Source of the DNA: Planctomycetota bacterium
GTDB lineage: Bacteria; Planctomycetota; UBA1135
Assembly: GCA_008501825.1 (NCBI GenBank)
Contig: QQUA01000022.1
Coordinates: 124,001 to 188,000, forward strand
DNA length: 64,000 bases
Direction: 5' to 3'
The translations under genes were made by a program, and so were the position numbers. Position 1 is the first letter of the stretch. The number at the start of each line of letters is the position of its first letter. The notes under the pieces were generated by a model. It did not search any database, was not told the origin of the DNA, and saw only the letters and a program-made list of their open reading frames with translations. Positions 1 to 7,970 of the stretch are shown here, piece after piece.

Positions 1-277
1 TTTGGCCGGGCAAGCTCGGTTGGCTCTGGAAGCCGGGGATTTGTCCGCGGCTTTGGCCGACATCTTGGCCTCCTTCGACCGGCGCCCGCAAGCGGCGGCC
101 AGTTTCGACGGCTTGGGTTTTTCTCCGGTGGCTACCGCGAAGATGTTGCTTTCCCAACTGCAAGACGAAGAAGGGGCGGCCATGCGCCAACGCCTGCAAC
201 AAGCTTTGGATCAATTGGAAGCTTTGGATCCCAGTCTGCTGGAACTTCCAGCTTACGAGCGAGGCATTCCCCAGTAA
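1..277 (+). CDS. C-terminal end of an unidentified protein (5' truncated by window)
   Basis: The reading frame is open from the first bases of the window and stops at 275-277, so only about 91 C-terminal residues are visible. They are helical and rich in Ala, Leu and Gln, with a run that looks like a helical repeat (RLQQALDQLEAL). I do not recognise the family. The gene converges on the minus-strand sulfatase, with about 24 nt between the two stops. Real coding is likely because of the codon use and clean ending, but the start and function lie outside the window. Confidence 0.6.
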   Translation, partial: LAGQARLALEAGDLSAALADILASFDRRPQAAASFDGLGFSPVATAKMLLSQLQDEEGAAMRQRLQQALDQLEALDPSLLELPAYERGIPQ

Positions 278-301
278 GGCTCGGCTTCTATTTCGTCGAG
301 T

Positions 302-2164
302 TCAATCCGATTCCGATTCCGATTCCGATTCCGAATCGGTGAAAAAGTGTTCTCGCAGTCGGGGTAAATAGTTTTTGAACACCGAAGGGAGCTCCTCCGG
401 GTGGTCCTTGAGAGCTTGCAACTTTGGACGGACCTCCGCCGGCACCTTGGCCACGGCGTCCAAACCATTCCATGCGTGCAGATTGACCCACAAGGAATGG
501 CGGTCAGGGTCGGCGAATTCGATCCAGCGCTGCCACCACTCCGGCGGAAGAGATTCTCCTCCGGCCAGAAGGGCTTGGTATGCGGCGATGGCAACTTCGG
601 GAATGGGATCCGGGCCAAGGGCTTTTAATGCTGGACCGGCATCTCGCCACCAGGATGGCCCCTGGATCAAGCAAGCCATCGCCGCCCAATATCGAATCGC
701 AGGATCCGAATCTTGCAATTGGCGGGAAAGATCTAGCCCGGTTTCCGTCTCCGCCTTCGGATGAGGCAGGGAGGCTTCTTCCGCAACTTTCAAAAGGCGG
801 TCCAGGGGAAAAGCCTTGCGGTCCTGGGCCAAGGCATACAAGGAACGATCTCCCGCCCGACGAAACCGTTCCGGTTCGGGCAGGAAACCGAGATCGCGGG
901 TTTCGAGGATGTGTTTCCGATTGGCCTGGCGCAATCGCAGCAGGATGTCCTGATGTTGGGGGGAATCAGCCAGGTTGTGAATTTCGAACGGATCGCTTTG
1001 CAAGTCATAGAGCTCTTCGGCCACTTTGGCGGTCCAAAATGGATAGCCGCCTTGTCCCCCATCTTGAAACCATTTCCGCCACGCACGGGTAGTCGGCGTT
1101 TGAAACATATAAGCCACGTGCTGGCCATGAGGCCGATGGGGAAAGTAATTTCTCAAGTAGACGTACCTGGAATCCCGGACGCTGCGCACCATTTCCAAGC
1201 GCTCATCGATGCGTCCGGTAAAGCCGTGCAAGGTATCCCGCGGCGACCCCGTCTGAGGGCCGGCGAAAGCAACTCCCTGGTAATACGATGGACTGCGGAG
1301 CCCTGCCAGGGATAAAACCGTCGGCGCAAAATCGATAAAGGCAACCAAACGATCGCTTTGGCCCCCTGGTTGATACTCCTTCGGCGCCAAATGGCGATAT
1401 GCCGGAGGAAAGGAAACGATGAGCGGTACATGCAAACCGGAATTTCCCGCCCAGCGTTTGTTGCGCGGCAAACCGGCACCATGGTCGGCGAAGTAGAAAA
1501 TGATGGTGGAGTCGGATAGTCTGTCTTCCTCCAATTGCCGGAGCACCTGCCCGACCTTGCGATCCATGGCGGTGATTTGATCGTGATACTGGGCCCAATC
1601 CTGGCGCACTTCCGGCAGATCGGGATAGTATGCCGGCAAATGCACTTCCTCCGGCTGGTGTTGAAACTCGTGAGGACGACGCCGGATTTGACTTTCGTGA
1701 GTCAGGGTGAAATTGAAAACGGCGAAGAAAGGAGCGCCGGCCGGGCGGTTACGCCAATGGGCTTTGCCGCTGGAATCGTCCCAAACTCGCCCGGGCTTGT
1801 GCAAGCTGTAATCTTCTTTGGATCGATTGCTGCAATAGTAGCCGGCTTCTCGCAACAACTGCGGAAAGAATCGGAACTCCGCAGGGGCACGAACTCGACT
1901 TCGCATCGGATGGGCCCCGCTGCTGGTGGCATAGACTCCTGAAATCAAGGTCGTTCGTGCCGGGGCGCAAATCGGAGCGTTGGACCATACCTTCCGGTAA
2001 AGCATGCCCTTCGCCGCCAAAGCGTCCAGCTCCGGGGTATCGGCATCGGGATCCCCGTAACAACCTAGATGCGGCCCGTTGTCCTCACTGCTGATCCACA
2101 ACAGATTGGGCGGCTTTTGGGCGGGAATGCTGAGGCATGCCAAGAGCAACAGTCCGGAGAGCAT
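302..2164 (-). CDS. Secreted sulfatase (S1 family) with C-terminal helical extension
   Basis: This 620-aa protein starts with a signal peptide (MLSGLLLLACLSIPAQ) followed by the alkaline-phosphatase-fold sulfatase core. The formylglycine signature C-x-P-x-R is present as ICAPARTTLISG near residue 66, and the N-terminal metal site appears as SSEDNGPHLGCYGD. The core resembles heparan N-sulfatase-like family members, so an exported enzyme that desulfates a sulfated glycan is likely. After about residue 440 an extra helical region follows that may be HEAT-like. The protein ends in an acidic Ser-Glu repeat encoded by a hexanucleotide repeat. Substrate is not inferable. Confidence 0.93.
   Translation of the reverse strand: MLSGLLLLACLSIPAQKPPNLLWISSEDNGPHLGCYGDPDADTPELDALAAKGMLYRKVWSNAPICAPARTTLISGVYATSSGAHPMRSRVRAPAEFRFFPQLLREAGYYCSNRSKEDYSLHKPGRVWDDSSGKAHWRNRPAGAPFFAVFNFTLTHESQIRRRPHEFQHQPEEVHLPAYYPDLPEVRQDWAQYHDQITAMDRKVGQVLRQLEEDRLSDSTIIFYFADHGAGLPRNKRWAGNSGLHVPLIVSFPPAYRHLAPKEYQPGGQSDRLVAFIDFAPTVLSLAGLRSPSYYQGVAFAGPQTGSPRDTLHGFTGRIDERLEMVRSVRDSRYVYLRNYFPHRPHGQHVAYMFQTPTTRAWRKWFQDGGQGGYPFWTAKVAEELYDLQSDPFEIHNLADSPQHQDILLRLRQANRKHILETRDLGFLPEPERFRRAGDRSLYALAQDRKAFPLDRLLKVAEEASLPHPKAETETGLDLSRQLQDSDPAIRYWAAMACLIQGPSWWRDAGPALKALGPDPIPEVAIAAYQALLAGGESLPPEWWQRWIEFADPDRHSLWVNLHAWNGLDAVAKVPAEVRPKLQALKDHPEELPSVFKNYLPRLREHFFTDSESESESESD
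307..336. repeat. Hexanucleotide microsatellite in the 3' end of the sulfatase gene
   Basis: Four exact copies of CCGATT are followed by one imperfect copy (CCGAAT). On the minus strand they encode the terminal Ser-Glu repeat of the sulfatase just before its stop codon. The repeat unit is a multiple of three, so slippage would lengthen or shorten the tail without a frameshift. Confidence 0.95.
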
Positions 2165-2220
2165 GCCGGCATTCTAATCGGCACGCCACCGGCCATCGCC
2201 AACCGTTGGAGATGGAAGCA

Positions 2221-2958
2221 TCAGGAAGCAGGGGCTTTGGCCAAAACGTAAATTGCCCAGGGCGCGACTTCGGTTTCTGAAACCCAGTCCCAGCCGTCTT
2301 CTTTCCGACCAAGCGGCAGGTGGCGTTCCACCAATTGCAAGCCCGACTGTTGGTAAGCCCTGAGGTGATCCTCCTCGGTCCAAAGCACGTCTTCCACCGG
2401 CCGGCGGTCGTCCACGTCCAACATGATGATCTTGACCTTTTCTTGACTCTTCGCCTGTCGATTCTCGGGAAAATCCCGGGTCGAAAAGGAAAGCCATTCG
2501 TGCCAATAAATTTGCGGAGTGGAAACCAGATTGACCAAGCAACCCTTCGGGCTCAACAAGGCTTTGGCTGCTTGCAGGATTTGGACCTTCTTTTCCAAAG
2601 TCGGGATGTTGTCGAAGGTGAAAGCCGAAAGGATCAAGTCGAAGCTTAGGTCTTCCACCGCGTCCAAGGTGCCGTCTCGAACTTGGCGATAGTCGCCCTG
2701 GGGATCTTTCTGCCTGGCTTGAACCAACATAGGCTCGGAAATGTCTACGCCGATGGCTTCAAAACCCAATCGTCGAAGAAAACGGGTGGAACGGCCGGCT
2801 CCGCAGCCAAAATCCAAGGCCCTGAACCCGGAACCGTGACGCTGGAAGATTTCCGGCAAATCGCGGAAAGCCAAGAAATAGGTCCCGGGAAAATCCAACG
2901 ATGCGTACGATTCCGCCCTCGTGCGGTCGTCATAAACGTTTTCGAAGTCTTGATTCAT
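2221..2958 (-). CDS. Class I SAM-dependent methyltransferase
   Basis: This 245-aa protein has a Rossmann-type methyltransferase fold. Motif I is ALDFGCGAGRSTRFL, followed by an acidic motif II (GVDISEPM) and motif IV-like FDLILSAFTFDNIP. The start chosen is the ATG at 2958, because an AGGAG sits six bases upstream (2965-2969); the frame stays open to an ATG at 2985 with no such site. The family acts on small molecules or macromolecules and nothing here fixes the substrate. It lies downstream of the divergent selenoprotein operon on the opposite strand. Confidence 0.88.
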   Translation of the reverse strand: MNQDFENVYDDRTRAESYASLDFPGTYFLAFRDLPEIFQRHGSGFRALDFGCGAGRSTRFLRRLGFEAIGVDISEPMLVQARQKDPQGDYRQVRDGTLDAVEDLSFDLILSAFTFDNIPTLEKKVQILQAAKALLSPKGCLVNLVSTPQIYWHEWLSFSTRDFPENRQAKSQEKVKIIMLDVDDRRPVEDVLWTEEDHLRAYQQSGLQLVERHLPLGRKEDGWDWVSETEVAPWAIYVLAKAPAS

Positions 2959-3133
2959 GCCCGGCTCCTGGTTTTCGGCGGTCATTGTCTCGAAAGAGCT
3001 TCGGTTCTACAAGAAAGTCGGTTCCAGCCGAAATCGCTGACCAGGAAAGCGCCTTTTTTCCATCGCCATCCGGTCCTAAAGTAGCTTTATGCTTCGAACC
3101 CTGTTGCGCAGACTTCTGCGAGGAAAACCGAAC

Positions 3134-3571
3134 ATGATCGCCCCCGGCTCAGAAGCGCCTTCCTTTGCCTTACCCGCTCACGACGGAACCACCCAGGCTC
3201 TCGGCGACTTCGCCGGCCGCCGGGTCGTGCTTTGGTTTTACCCCAAGGCCGACACCCCCGGCTGAACTCGCCAGGGCAATGGATTCCGTGATCGAATCCA
3301 AGACTTTGAGACTCGCAACGTGGCGGTGCTTGGCATTTCCCTGGACTCGGTGGCCGAGAACCGGGCTTTCGCCGAAAAGTACAGCTACCCTTTTCCGCTC
3401 TTAAGCGACGAAGACGGCCAAGTGGCCCTGGCCTATGGCGCGATCGGTTCCTCCAGCGACCAATTCGCCGCCCGCTATACCTTCGTCATCGGCCCGAACG
3501 GTCGCATCGAACAATCGATCGACACCCAAAATCCCGGGGGCCAGGCCGAGGAGCTGTTGGCTTCCCTTTGA
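3134..3571 (+). CDS. Selenocysteine-containing peroxiredoxin (Bcp/PrxQ type), in-frame TGA = Sec
   Basis: Read through the TGA at 3263-3265, this frame gives a 145-residue Bcp/PrxQ-type peroxiredoxin. It begins MIAPGSEAPSFALPAHDG, has the family WFYPKADTPG-U-T active site with the TGA exactly where the peroxidatic cysteine belongs (residue 44), and continues GFRDRIQDFE, LGISLDS and YTFVIGPNGRIE to a normal C-terminus. No frame change is needed. The usual resolving cysteine five residues later is Asn, so it would work as a one-Sec enzyme reducing peroxides. A bSECIS-like hairpin follows the TGA. An in-frame ATG at 3089 is an alternative start adding 15 basic residues. The TGA will make automated callers start late or split it. 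Confidence 0.88.
3280..3300 (+). promoter_or_regulatory. Putative bacterial SECIS hairpin for the peroxiredoxin UGA
   Basis: A perfect 7-bp stem (TGGATTC with GAATCCA) closes a 7-nt loop, CGTGATC. The loop starts 21 nt after the UGA and has G as its second base. That matches the general bSECIS description of a short stem-loop just downstream of the UGA with a G early in the apical loop. SelB binding is inferred; no Sec machinery genes are in the window. Confidence 0.65.
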
Positions 3572-3608
3572 CTCCCGCAAATTCACCCGGGGCCTTAAAA
3601 TTTCCGCC

Positions 3609-3959
3609 ATGGCTTCCCGCATCGATTGGTACTACCACCGCAAGGGCTGAACTAGCTGCAAACGTTCCGACGCTTTCTTCGAAGGCCGGGACGTGACCAT
3701 CCGTGAGATGGTCAACGCTAGCAAAGAGCGCTTCGGCCAAGAGGATTTGAGCGAGGTCTTCGCCGACGCCAACGAGGTCGTCGTGGCCCGAGGCAAGAAG
3801 ATCCTGCGCTTTCAGATGAAGAAGGAGCCGCCGGCGCCGGAGGAGTTCGCCAAAGCGGTCCTCGGCCCAAGCGGCAACCTTCGCGCCCCCACCATCAAAA
3901 CCGGAAAGCGCTGGCTGGTAGGCTTCAACGAGGAAGCTTACGCCGAGCGCTTTGATTGA
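3609..3959 (+). CDS. ArsC/Spx-like thioredoxin-fold selenoprotein with U-x-x-C motif
   Basis: Starting at ATG 3609 and reading the TGA at 3648-3650 as Sec gives a 116-residue protein. It opens IDWYYHRKG-U-TSCKRSDAFF, a beta-strand leading into a U-x-x-C redox motif in the position of the ArsC/Spx family Cys. It later has SGNLRAPT and GKRWLVGFNEEAY, which match the ArsC-family C-terminal signature. The gene follows the selenoperoxiredoxin by 37 nt on the same strand, so co-transcription is likely. It may be a thiol-disulfide or peroxide-linked redox partner of that enzyme (inference). Arsenate reduction is not shown. Annotators reading TGA as stop would start it after 3650 and lose the active site. 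Confidence 0.82.
3660..3686 (+). promoter_or_regulatory. Candidate SECIS region of the ArsC-like gene
   Basis: Two mutually exclusive hairpins can be drawn after the second UGA. One pairs AAACGT with ACG-C-TTT (bulged C, TCCG loop, 3660-3676). The other pairs GCTTTC with GAAGGC including one G-U pair (TTC loop, 3672-3686). Neither is as clean as the element of the first gene, so the exact SECIS is unresolved. Confidence 0.35.
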
Positions 3960-3981
3960 ACCCAATCCGGATTGAACCGCC

Positions 3982-4018
3982 GGCTCCGTTTCGCCTCGGC
4001 GAAGCGGAGCCCTTTTTT
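3982..4018 (+). terminator. Rho-independent terminator after the selenoprotein operon
   Basis: A near-perfect inverted repeat of about 14 bp (GGCTCCGTTTCGCC with GGCGAAGCGGAGCC, one G-U pair) is followed by six Ts at 4013-4018. It lies 22 nt after the ArsC-like stop codon and closes the two-gene operon. Confidence 0.88.
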
Positions 4019-4030
4019 CAATTCAGGGTC

Positions 4031-5272
4031 TCAATACCGAACCAAATAAAGTCCGCGGTGAGATAGAGCCGGTTGAAAGCGGACTTCGATCAAGAGACGG
4101 CGTCCGTCTTTGTTCTGGGTCTTGCAAAAGGCCTGTTCCACCACGCGCCCATCCAGGATTTCCCCTTTCTTCAAGATGGAGTACACGGCGCCGTTCGCCT
4201 CGGCAAACAAGCCGTAGCCGCCGCCGGCCCAGTAGCCGGAAAACACGAACACGCCGTCGTCATAAGCGATGGGATTGGAAATGCCGAGGAAATTGGAAGT
4301 CTCTCCCGGAACCGGCGTGGCGGTGTTGACCACTACCCTCAAATTTGACGGAGAGGTGCCGGCGTACAAGGCCGAGGCGTTGCCGGAATCCCGGCCGACG
4401 AAAGCCACTTCATCGCCGTCCCAATCGACCCCGGCGAAGTTTTTGAAGTTCCCGCTTCCGCCGGGAATGGCGGTATTGGCATCGGCCACCAAGCGAGGTC
4501 CGAAACCGTCGTTGTAATCGGTATACACTCCGGCCACGGCTCCAAAGGTGTTGTTCAACACCTCGGTAAACATGATGCGTCCGTTTCGCAGGACGAAATC
4601 CTGGTCATAGCCGAAGAAAGTTCCGCCGCTCGGGGATGCGGTGGTGGTATCGAAGACGACCTGGAAGGTTCCCGGAGCGGTGGTCGCCATGATCGACTCG
4701 GAGTGATTGTGGATCACATCCACCGGATCGACGCCACCGGCAAAGGCCAAAATACCTCGGTCCAAGGCCACCCCGTGATAACAGTGGTTGACGCTGGACA
4801 AGCTATCGGAAACCACCTGCAAAGCACCGCCTTGGAAACGATCGGCAAACACGCCTTCCGAACCGGAGAAAGCGCAGCCTCCGCCGGGCCCGGGCCAGCC
4901 GCCGCTAAAGGTGACGATGCCGCCGTCCAACTCGACGTCAAAAAAGATCTGAAAGAAGTCGCTGGTTCCAGGGACTTGGGTATTTTCGTCGACCCATCGT
5001 TCCAATACGCCATTTTCGAACCGGTAAATGCCGCTCCCGGAACCGCTGTCATAGCCGACGAACACCACCCGTTCGCCTTCAATGGCCTTGGCATCGGCAA
5101 ACAGGCTGAAGTTCCCGGAACCACCGGGAACGGGAGTGCTGTAGTCGGCAATCAACTCGAAGCTGGGAGTCGGCGGAGCCTGTCCTAAAGCCGCCGGAGA
5201 AAGAGCGAAACCGGCCAGAGCGGCGGCCAGGCTGCACTTGGAAAAACAAAGGAAAAGGCGGGTTTTCGACAT
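4031..5272 (-). CDS. Exported repeat protein, probable beta-propeller-like, function unknown
   Basis: This 413-aa protein has an N-terminal signal peptide ending near SPAALGQA. It then carries repeated segments of the form (T)PVPGGSGNFxxF...GExVVFVGxDSG...GxY, seen at least four times along the chain. This spacing suggests a blade-type beta repeat found in exported planctomycete proteins. No catalytic motif is visible and I do not know its role. It converges on the selenoprotein operon and diverges from the CNNM-type membrane protein gene upstream. Confidence 0.85.
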   Translation of the reverse strand: MSKTRLFLCFSKCSLAAALAGFALSPAALGQAPPTPSFELIADYSTPVPGGSGNFSLFADAKAIEGERVVFVGYDSGSGSGIYRFENGVLERWVDENTQVPGTSDFFQIFFDVELDGGIVTFSGGWPGPGGGCAFSGSEGVFADRFQGGALQVVSDSLSSVNHCYHGVALDRGILAFAGGVDPVDVIHNHSESIMATTAPGTFQVVFDTTTASPSGGTFFGYDQDFVLRNGRIMFTEVLNNTFGAVAGVYTDYNDGFGPRLVADANTAIPGGSGNFKNFAGVDWDGDEVAFVGRDSGNASALYAGTSPSNLRVVVNTATPVPGETSNFLGISNPIAYDDGVFVFSGYWAGGGYGLFAEANGAVYSILKKGEILDGRVVEQAFCKTQNKDGRRLLIEVRFQPALSHRGLYLVRY

Positions 5273-5365
5273 GATGGTTGGGGATTTGGGGAATCGGGAA
5301 CCGCCATTTCATTCTAATCCCTTGCCCCCTTTCCCCGGAGCGGGCACCTTGGGGCCCGAGAACCC

Positions 5366-6394
5366 ATGTCCGACGTCGTCCTCATCGGCTTCTTCACCTT
5401 GGCGGCTTCCTTTTGCTGCTCCCTGTTCGAAGCGGCGCTTTACGCCGTAAGTCCTTCTCAGGTCGAACTGTTGAGAAAGCAAAAGCGGTTCGGTTCGCGG
5501 AAACTGGCTAGTTTGCGGGCCGACATCGAGGAGCCCATCGCCGCCATTTTGACCGTCAATACCATCGCCCACACCGTTGGTTCGGCGTGGTGCGGGGCTT
5601 TGGTCGGCAGCCTTTACGGCAGCCGCGCTTTCGGCGTGTTTGCCGCCGTTTTCACGGTTTTGGTTTTGGCCTTGACCGAAATCGTGCCGAAGAGCGTTGG
5701 CTTTCGCTACGCGGCCTATTTCGCTCCCCGGGTGGCTTGGCCGATTCAATGGATGATCTGGGCGGTCATGCCGATTGCCCGGCCGGCTCGCTCGATCATG
5801 AGAGCCCTGACCGGAGGCGACCCCAACGCCGGCCCCAGCGAGGAGGAAATCGTGGTCTTCGCCAAACTGGCGGCGCAAAAAGGGGCGGTGCGTGGGGAAG
5901 AACAGCAATGGGTTCAAAATGCCCTGCGTCTGGACAAACTTACCGCCGGCGATCTGCGAACGCCGCGGCCGGTGGTCGAAACCATGCCGGCGGAAATGAC
6001 CGTAGCCGAGGCGATCGACCAAACTTCCGAATGGACCCACAGTCGAGTTCCGATCATGGAAACCGGCGGCCAGGATCAAATCCTCGGTTTGATCTTCCGC
6101 CGGGAAATTTTCGATGCTGCGGTGCAGGGTTTTGAGAACAAAACGCTGCGGGACTTCGTTCATGAAATCAGTTGGGTACCGGAAACCATGCCCGGTCATG
6201 ATTTATTGCGTTTCTTTTTAAATCAGCGCAAGCATCTGGTGGCGGTGGCCGACGAATACGGCAGCTTCGAAGGCATCGTGACCTTGGAAGACGTGCTGGA
6301 AGCCTTACTTGGCGAGGAAATCGTCGATGAACACGACGAGGTCGAAGACATGCAAGCCTTGGCTCGGAAACAGAAGCCGGAATTGGGTTCTTGA
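5366..6394 (+). CDS. CNNM/HlyC-type membrane protein (DUF21 plus CBS pair)
   Basis: This 342-aa protein has a DUF21 membrane region at about residues 1-150 with the typical opening MSDVVLIGFFTLAASFCCSLFE cut into hydrophobic helices and an EIVPKS motif. CBS domains follow, including LIFRREIF and the characteristic VAVADEYGSFEGIVTLEDVLE. It ends in an acidic EEIVDEHDE stretch. Relatives are CorC/TlyC/CNNM proteins linked to divalent-cation (Mg, Co) transport; the C-terminal CorC domain appears absent or very short. It is monocistronic between two minus-strand genes. The function is a family-level assignment. Confidence 0.9.
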   Translation: MSDVVLIGFFTLAASFCCSLFEAALYAVSPSQVELLRKQKRFGSRKLASLRADIEEPIAAILTVNTIAHTVGSAWCGALVGSLYGSRAFGVFAAVFTVLVLALTEIVPKSVGFRYAAYFAPRVAWPIQWMIWAVMPIARPARSIMRALTGGDPNAGPSEEEIVVFAKLAAQKGAVRGEEQQWVQNALRLDKLTAGDLRTPRPVVETMPAEMTVAEAIDQTSEWTHSRVPIMETGGQDQILGLIFRREIFDAAVQGFENKTLRDFVHEISWVPETMPGHDLLRFFLNQRKHLVAVADEYGSFEGIVTLEDVLEALLGEEIVDEHDEVEDMQALARKQKPELGS

Positions 6395-6395
6395 G

Positions 6396-7937
6396 TCAAT
6401 CGGTCCAGGGTGGACCGGTGCGGTCGTCGAATTCTTTGCGCATGGCGAGAAGACGGACGGTTAAGGCTTGGATCCGATCCTGATATTCCGGCCGTCCGTA
6501 CAAATTGTTCATTTCGTCCGGGTCTTGCTGCAAATCGTAGAACTCCCAGGCATCGTGCTGGTAAATCCAGATCAACTTGTAGCGTTTGGTTCGGATGCCG
6601 CAATGTTTGGCCACCCGATGCTGGATGCGCCCTTCGTCATATTCTTGATAGTGGTAGTAAATGGCGTCGCGCCAAGATTCGGGGGCCTGGTTTTGAAACC
6701 AAGGCCGTAACGATTTTCCCTGGACGGTTTCGGGAATCTTCACTCCGGCAACTTCCATCAAGGTCGGAGCTACGTCGATGTTTTGCACCAGGGCATCACA
6801 GACCGATCCGGCTTGGATGTGTCCGGGCCAGCGGGCGATCATCGGAGTTTTGAGCGCCGGTTCGTACATCCAGCGCTTGTCGTACCAACCGTGCTCGCCG
6901 AGGAAGAAACCCTGGTCGGAAGCATAGATGACCAAAGTGTTGTCGGCCAAGCCGTGCTGATCGAGGAATTCCATTACCGTGCCGATGCTGTCATCCAAGG
7001 CGGCGACGCAACGCAGATAATCTTGGATGTAGCGTTGATACTTCCAGCGCACCAAGGCTTCCCCTTGCAGATTGGCCTGTTGAAAGGCCAGATTTTCCGG
7101 ACCGTAGCTCTCTTCCCAAGCCTTGCGGACCCCTTCCGGAACCGGTTTTAAATTCCGAGTGGCGGCGGCGTCCAAAACTTGCTCTCCGGTCACCGGCAGT
7201 TTTAAATCGTAGGCCGGAAACAGATCCCGGGAAATTCGCATTTGGGTCAAGGCGGCGGCGGGACTGCGGCCGGCGTAATCGTCGAACAAAGTGGCCGGTT
7301 CCGGAATGGTTTGTCCGCGGTACAACTTCAAATGTTTGGGGCCCGGCATCCAGGTGCGATGGGCGGCGTTGTGGCACAGCCAAAGAGCGAAGGGCTTGTC
7401 CGCTTCCCGGTTTTCGATCCATTCCAATCCCAACTCGGTAATCAGATCTACCGTGTAGCCGGATCTTTCCAGCTTACCTTTGGAACTTTGCAAACCCTGG
7501 GCGTAGTAACCGTGAGTCTTGGCCCAAAAGTCAAAGCCATTTGGTTCGGTCGGCAAATGCCATTTGCCGATCATGGCGGTCTGATAACCGGAAGCTTGCA
7601 AAGCCTTGGCCCAAGTCGGCAAGTCATCTCGAAACGGAGAGCGATTGTTCACTCGACCGTGGACGTGAGCATGAGCTCCGGTCAAGATCGAAGCCCGAGC
7701 CGGCCCGCAAATCGAATTGACCACGAAGCTTTGAGAAAAACGCATCCCCTGGGCGGCCAGTCGGTCCAGGTGCGGCGTTTGGTTGATTCGAGACCCATAG
7801 GCACCGATGGCAGCCTCGGCGTGATCATCGGCGTACACGAACAAAATATTGGGCCTGGGGGCCGAAACTTCCTCATCGGGGATTTGAACCCATGAAACAG
7901 CAACCGTCAGGCCGGCGATCAAGAGGCAGGGGAACAT
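6396..7937 (-). CDS. Secreted sulfatase (S1 family)
   Basis: This 513-aa exported sulfatase has a signal peptide, an N-terminal metal site in NILFVYADDHAEAAIGAYG, and the formylglycine signature in SICGPARASILTG. Later family features include ASDQGFFLGEHGWYDKRWMYE, which holds the second metal-site acids and active-site His/Lys. It ends in the small C-terminal subdomain (YYHYQEYDEG...YKLIWIY...DWEFYDL-like segment). Length and motifs fit periplasmic or secreted glycan sulfatases common in planctomycetes. Its stop falls 1 nt beyond that of the convergent CNNM-type gene. Confidence 0.94.
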   Translation of the reverse strand: MFPCLLIAGLTVAVSWVQIPDEEVSAPRPNILFVYADDHAEAAIGAYGSRINQTPHLDRLAAQGMRFSQSFVVNSICGPARASILTGAHAHVHGRVNNRSPFRDDLPTWAKALQASGYQTAMIGKWHLPTEPNGFDFWAKTHGYYAQGLQSSKGKLERSGYTVDLITELGLEWIENREADKPFALWLCHNAAHRTWMPGPKHLKLYRGQTIPEPATLFDDYAGRSPAAALTQMRISRDLFPAYDLKLPVTGEQVLDAAATRNLKPVPEGVRKAWEESYGPENLAFQQANLQGEALVRWKYQRYIQDYLRCVAALDDSIGTVMEFLDQHGLADNTLVIYASDQGFFLGEHGWYDKRWMYEPALKTPMIARWPGHIQAGSVCDALVQNIDVAPTLMEVAGVKIPETVQGKSLRPWFQNQAPESWRDAIYYHYQEYDEGRIQHRVAKHCGIRTKRYKLIWIYQHDAWEFYDLQQDPDEMNNLYGRPEYQDRIQALTVRLLAMRKEFDDRTGPPWTD

Positions 7938-7970
7938 GGGCTCTACTCTAGCGGTGTTAGCCTGAAGCGG

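Noticed and set aside
301..340. Hexanucleotide repeat as a CRISPR-like array
   Set aside because: Units are contiguous 6-mers without spacers and lie inside a coding sequence.
253..1598. Many long open frames opposite or overlapping the sulfatase gene
   Set aside because: They show no domain, signal or ribosome site, and the GC-rich sulfatase gene explains them as antisense or shifted frames. The same holds for shadow frames elsewhere.
3263..3650. Frameshift or pseudogene explanation for the peroxiredoxin and ArsC-like genes
   Set aside because: No frame change is needed; both TGAs fall exactly at redox-Cys positions in intact genes, one with a good SECIS-like hairpin.
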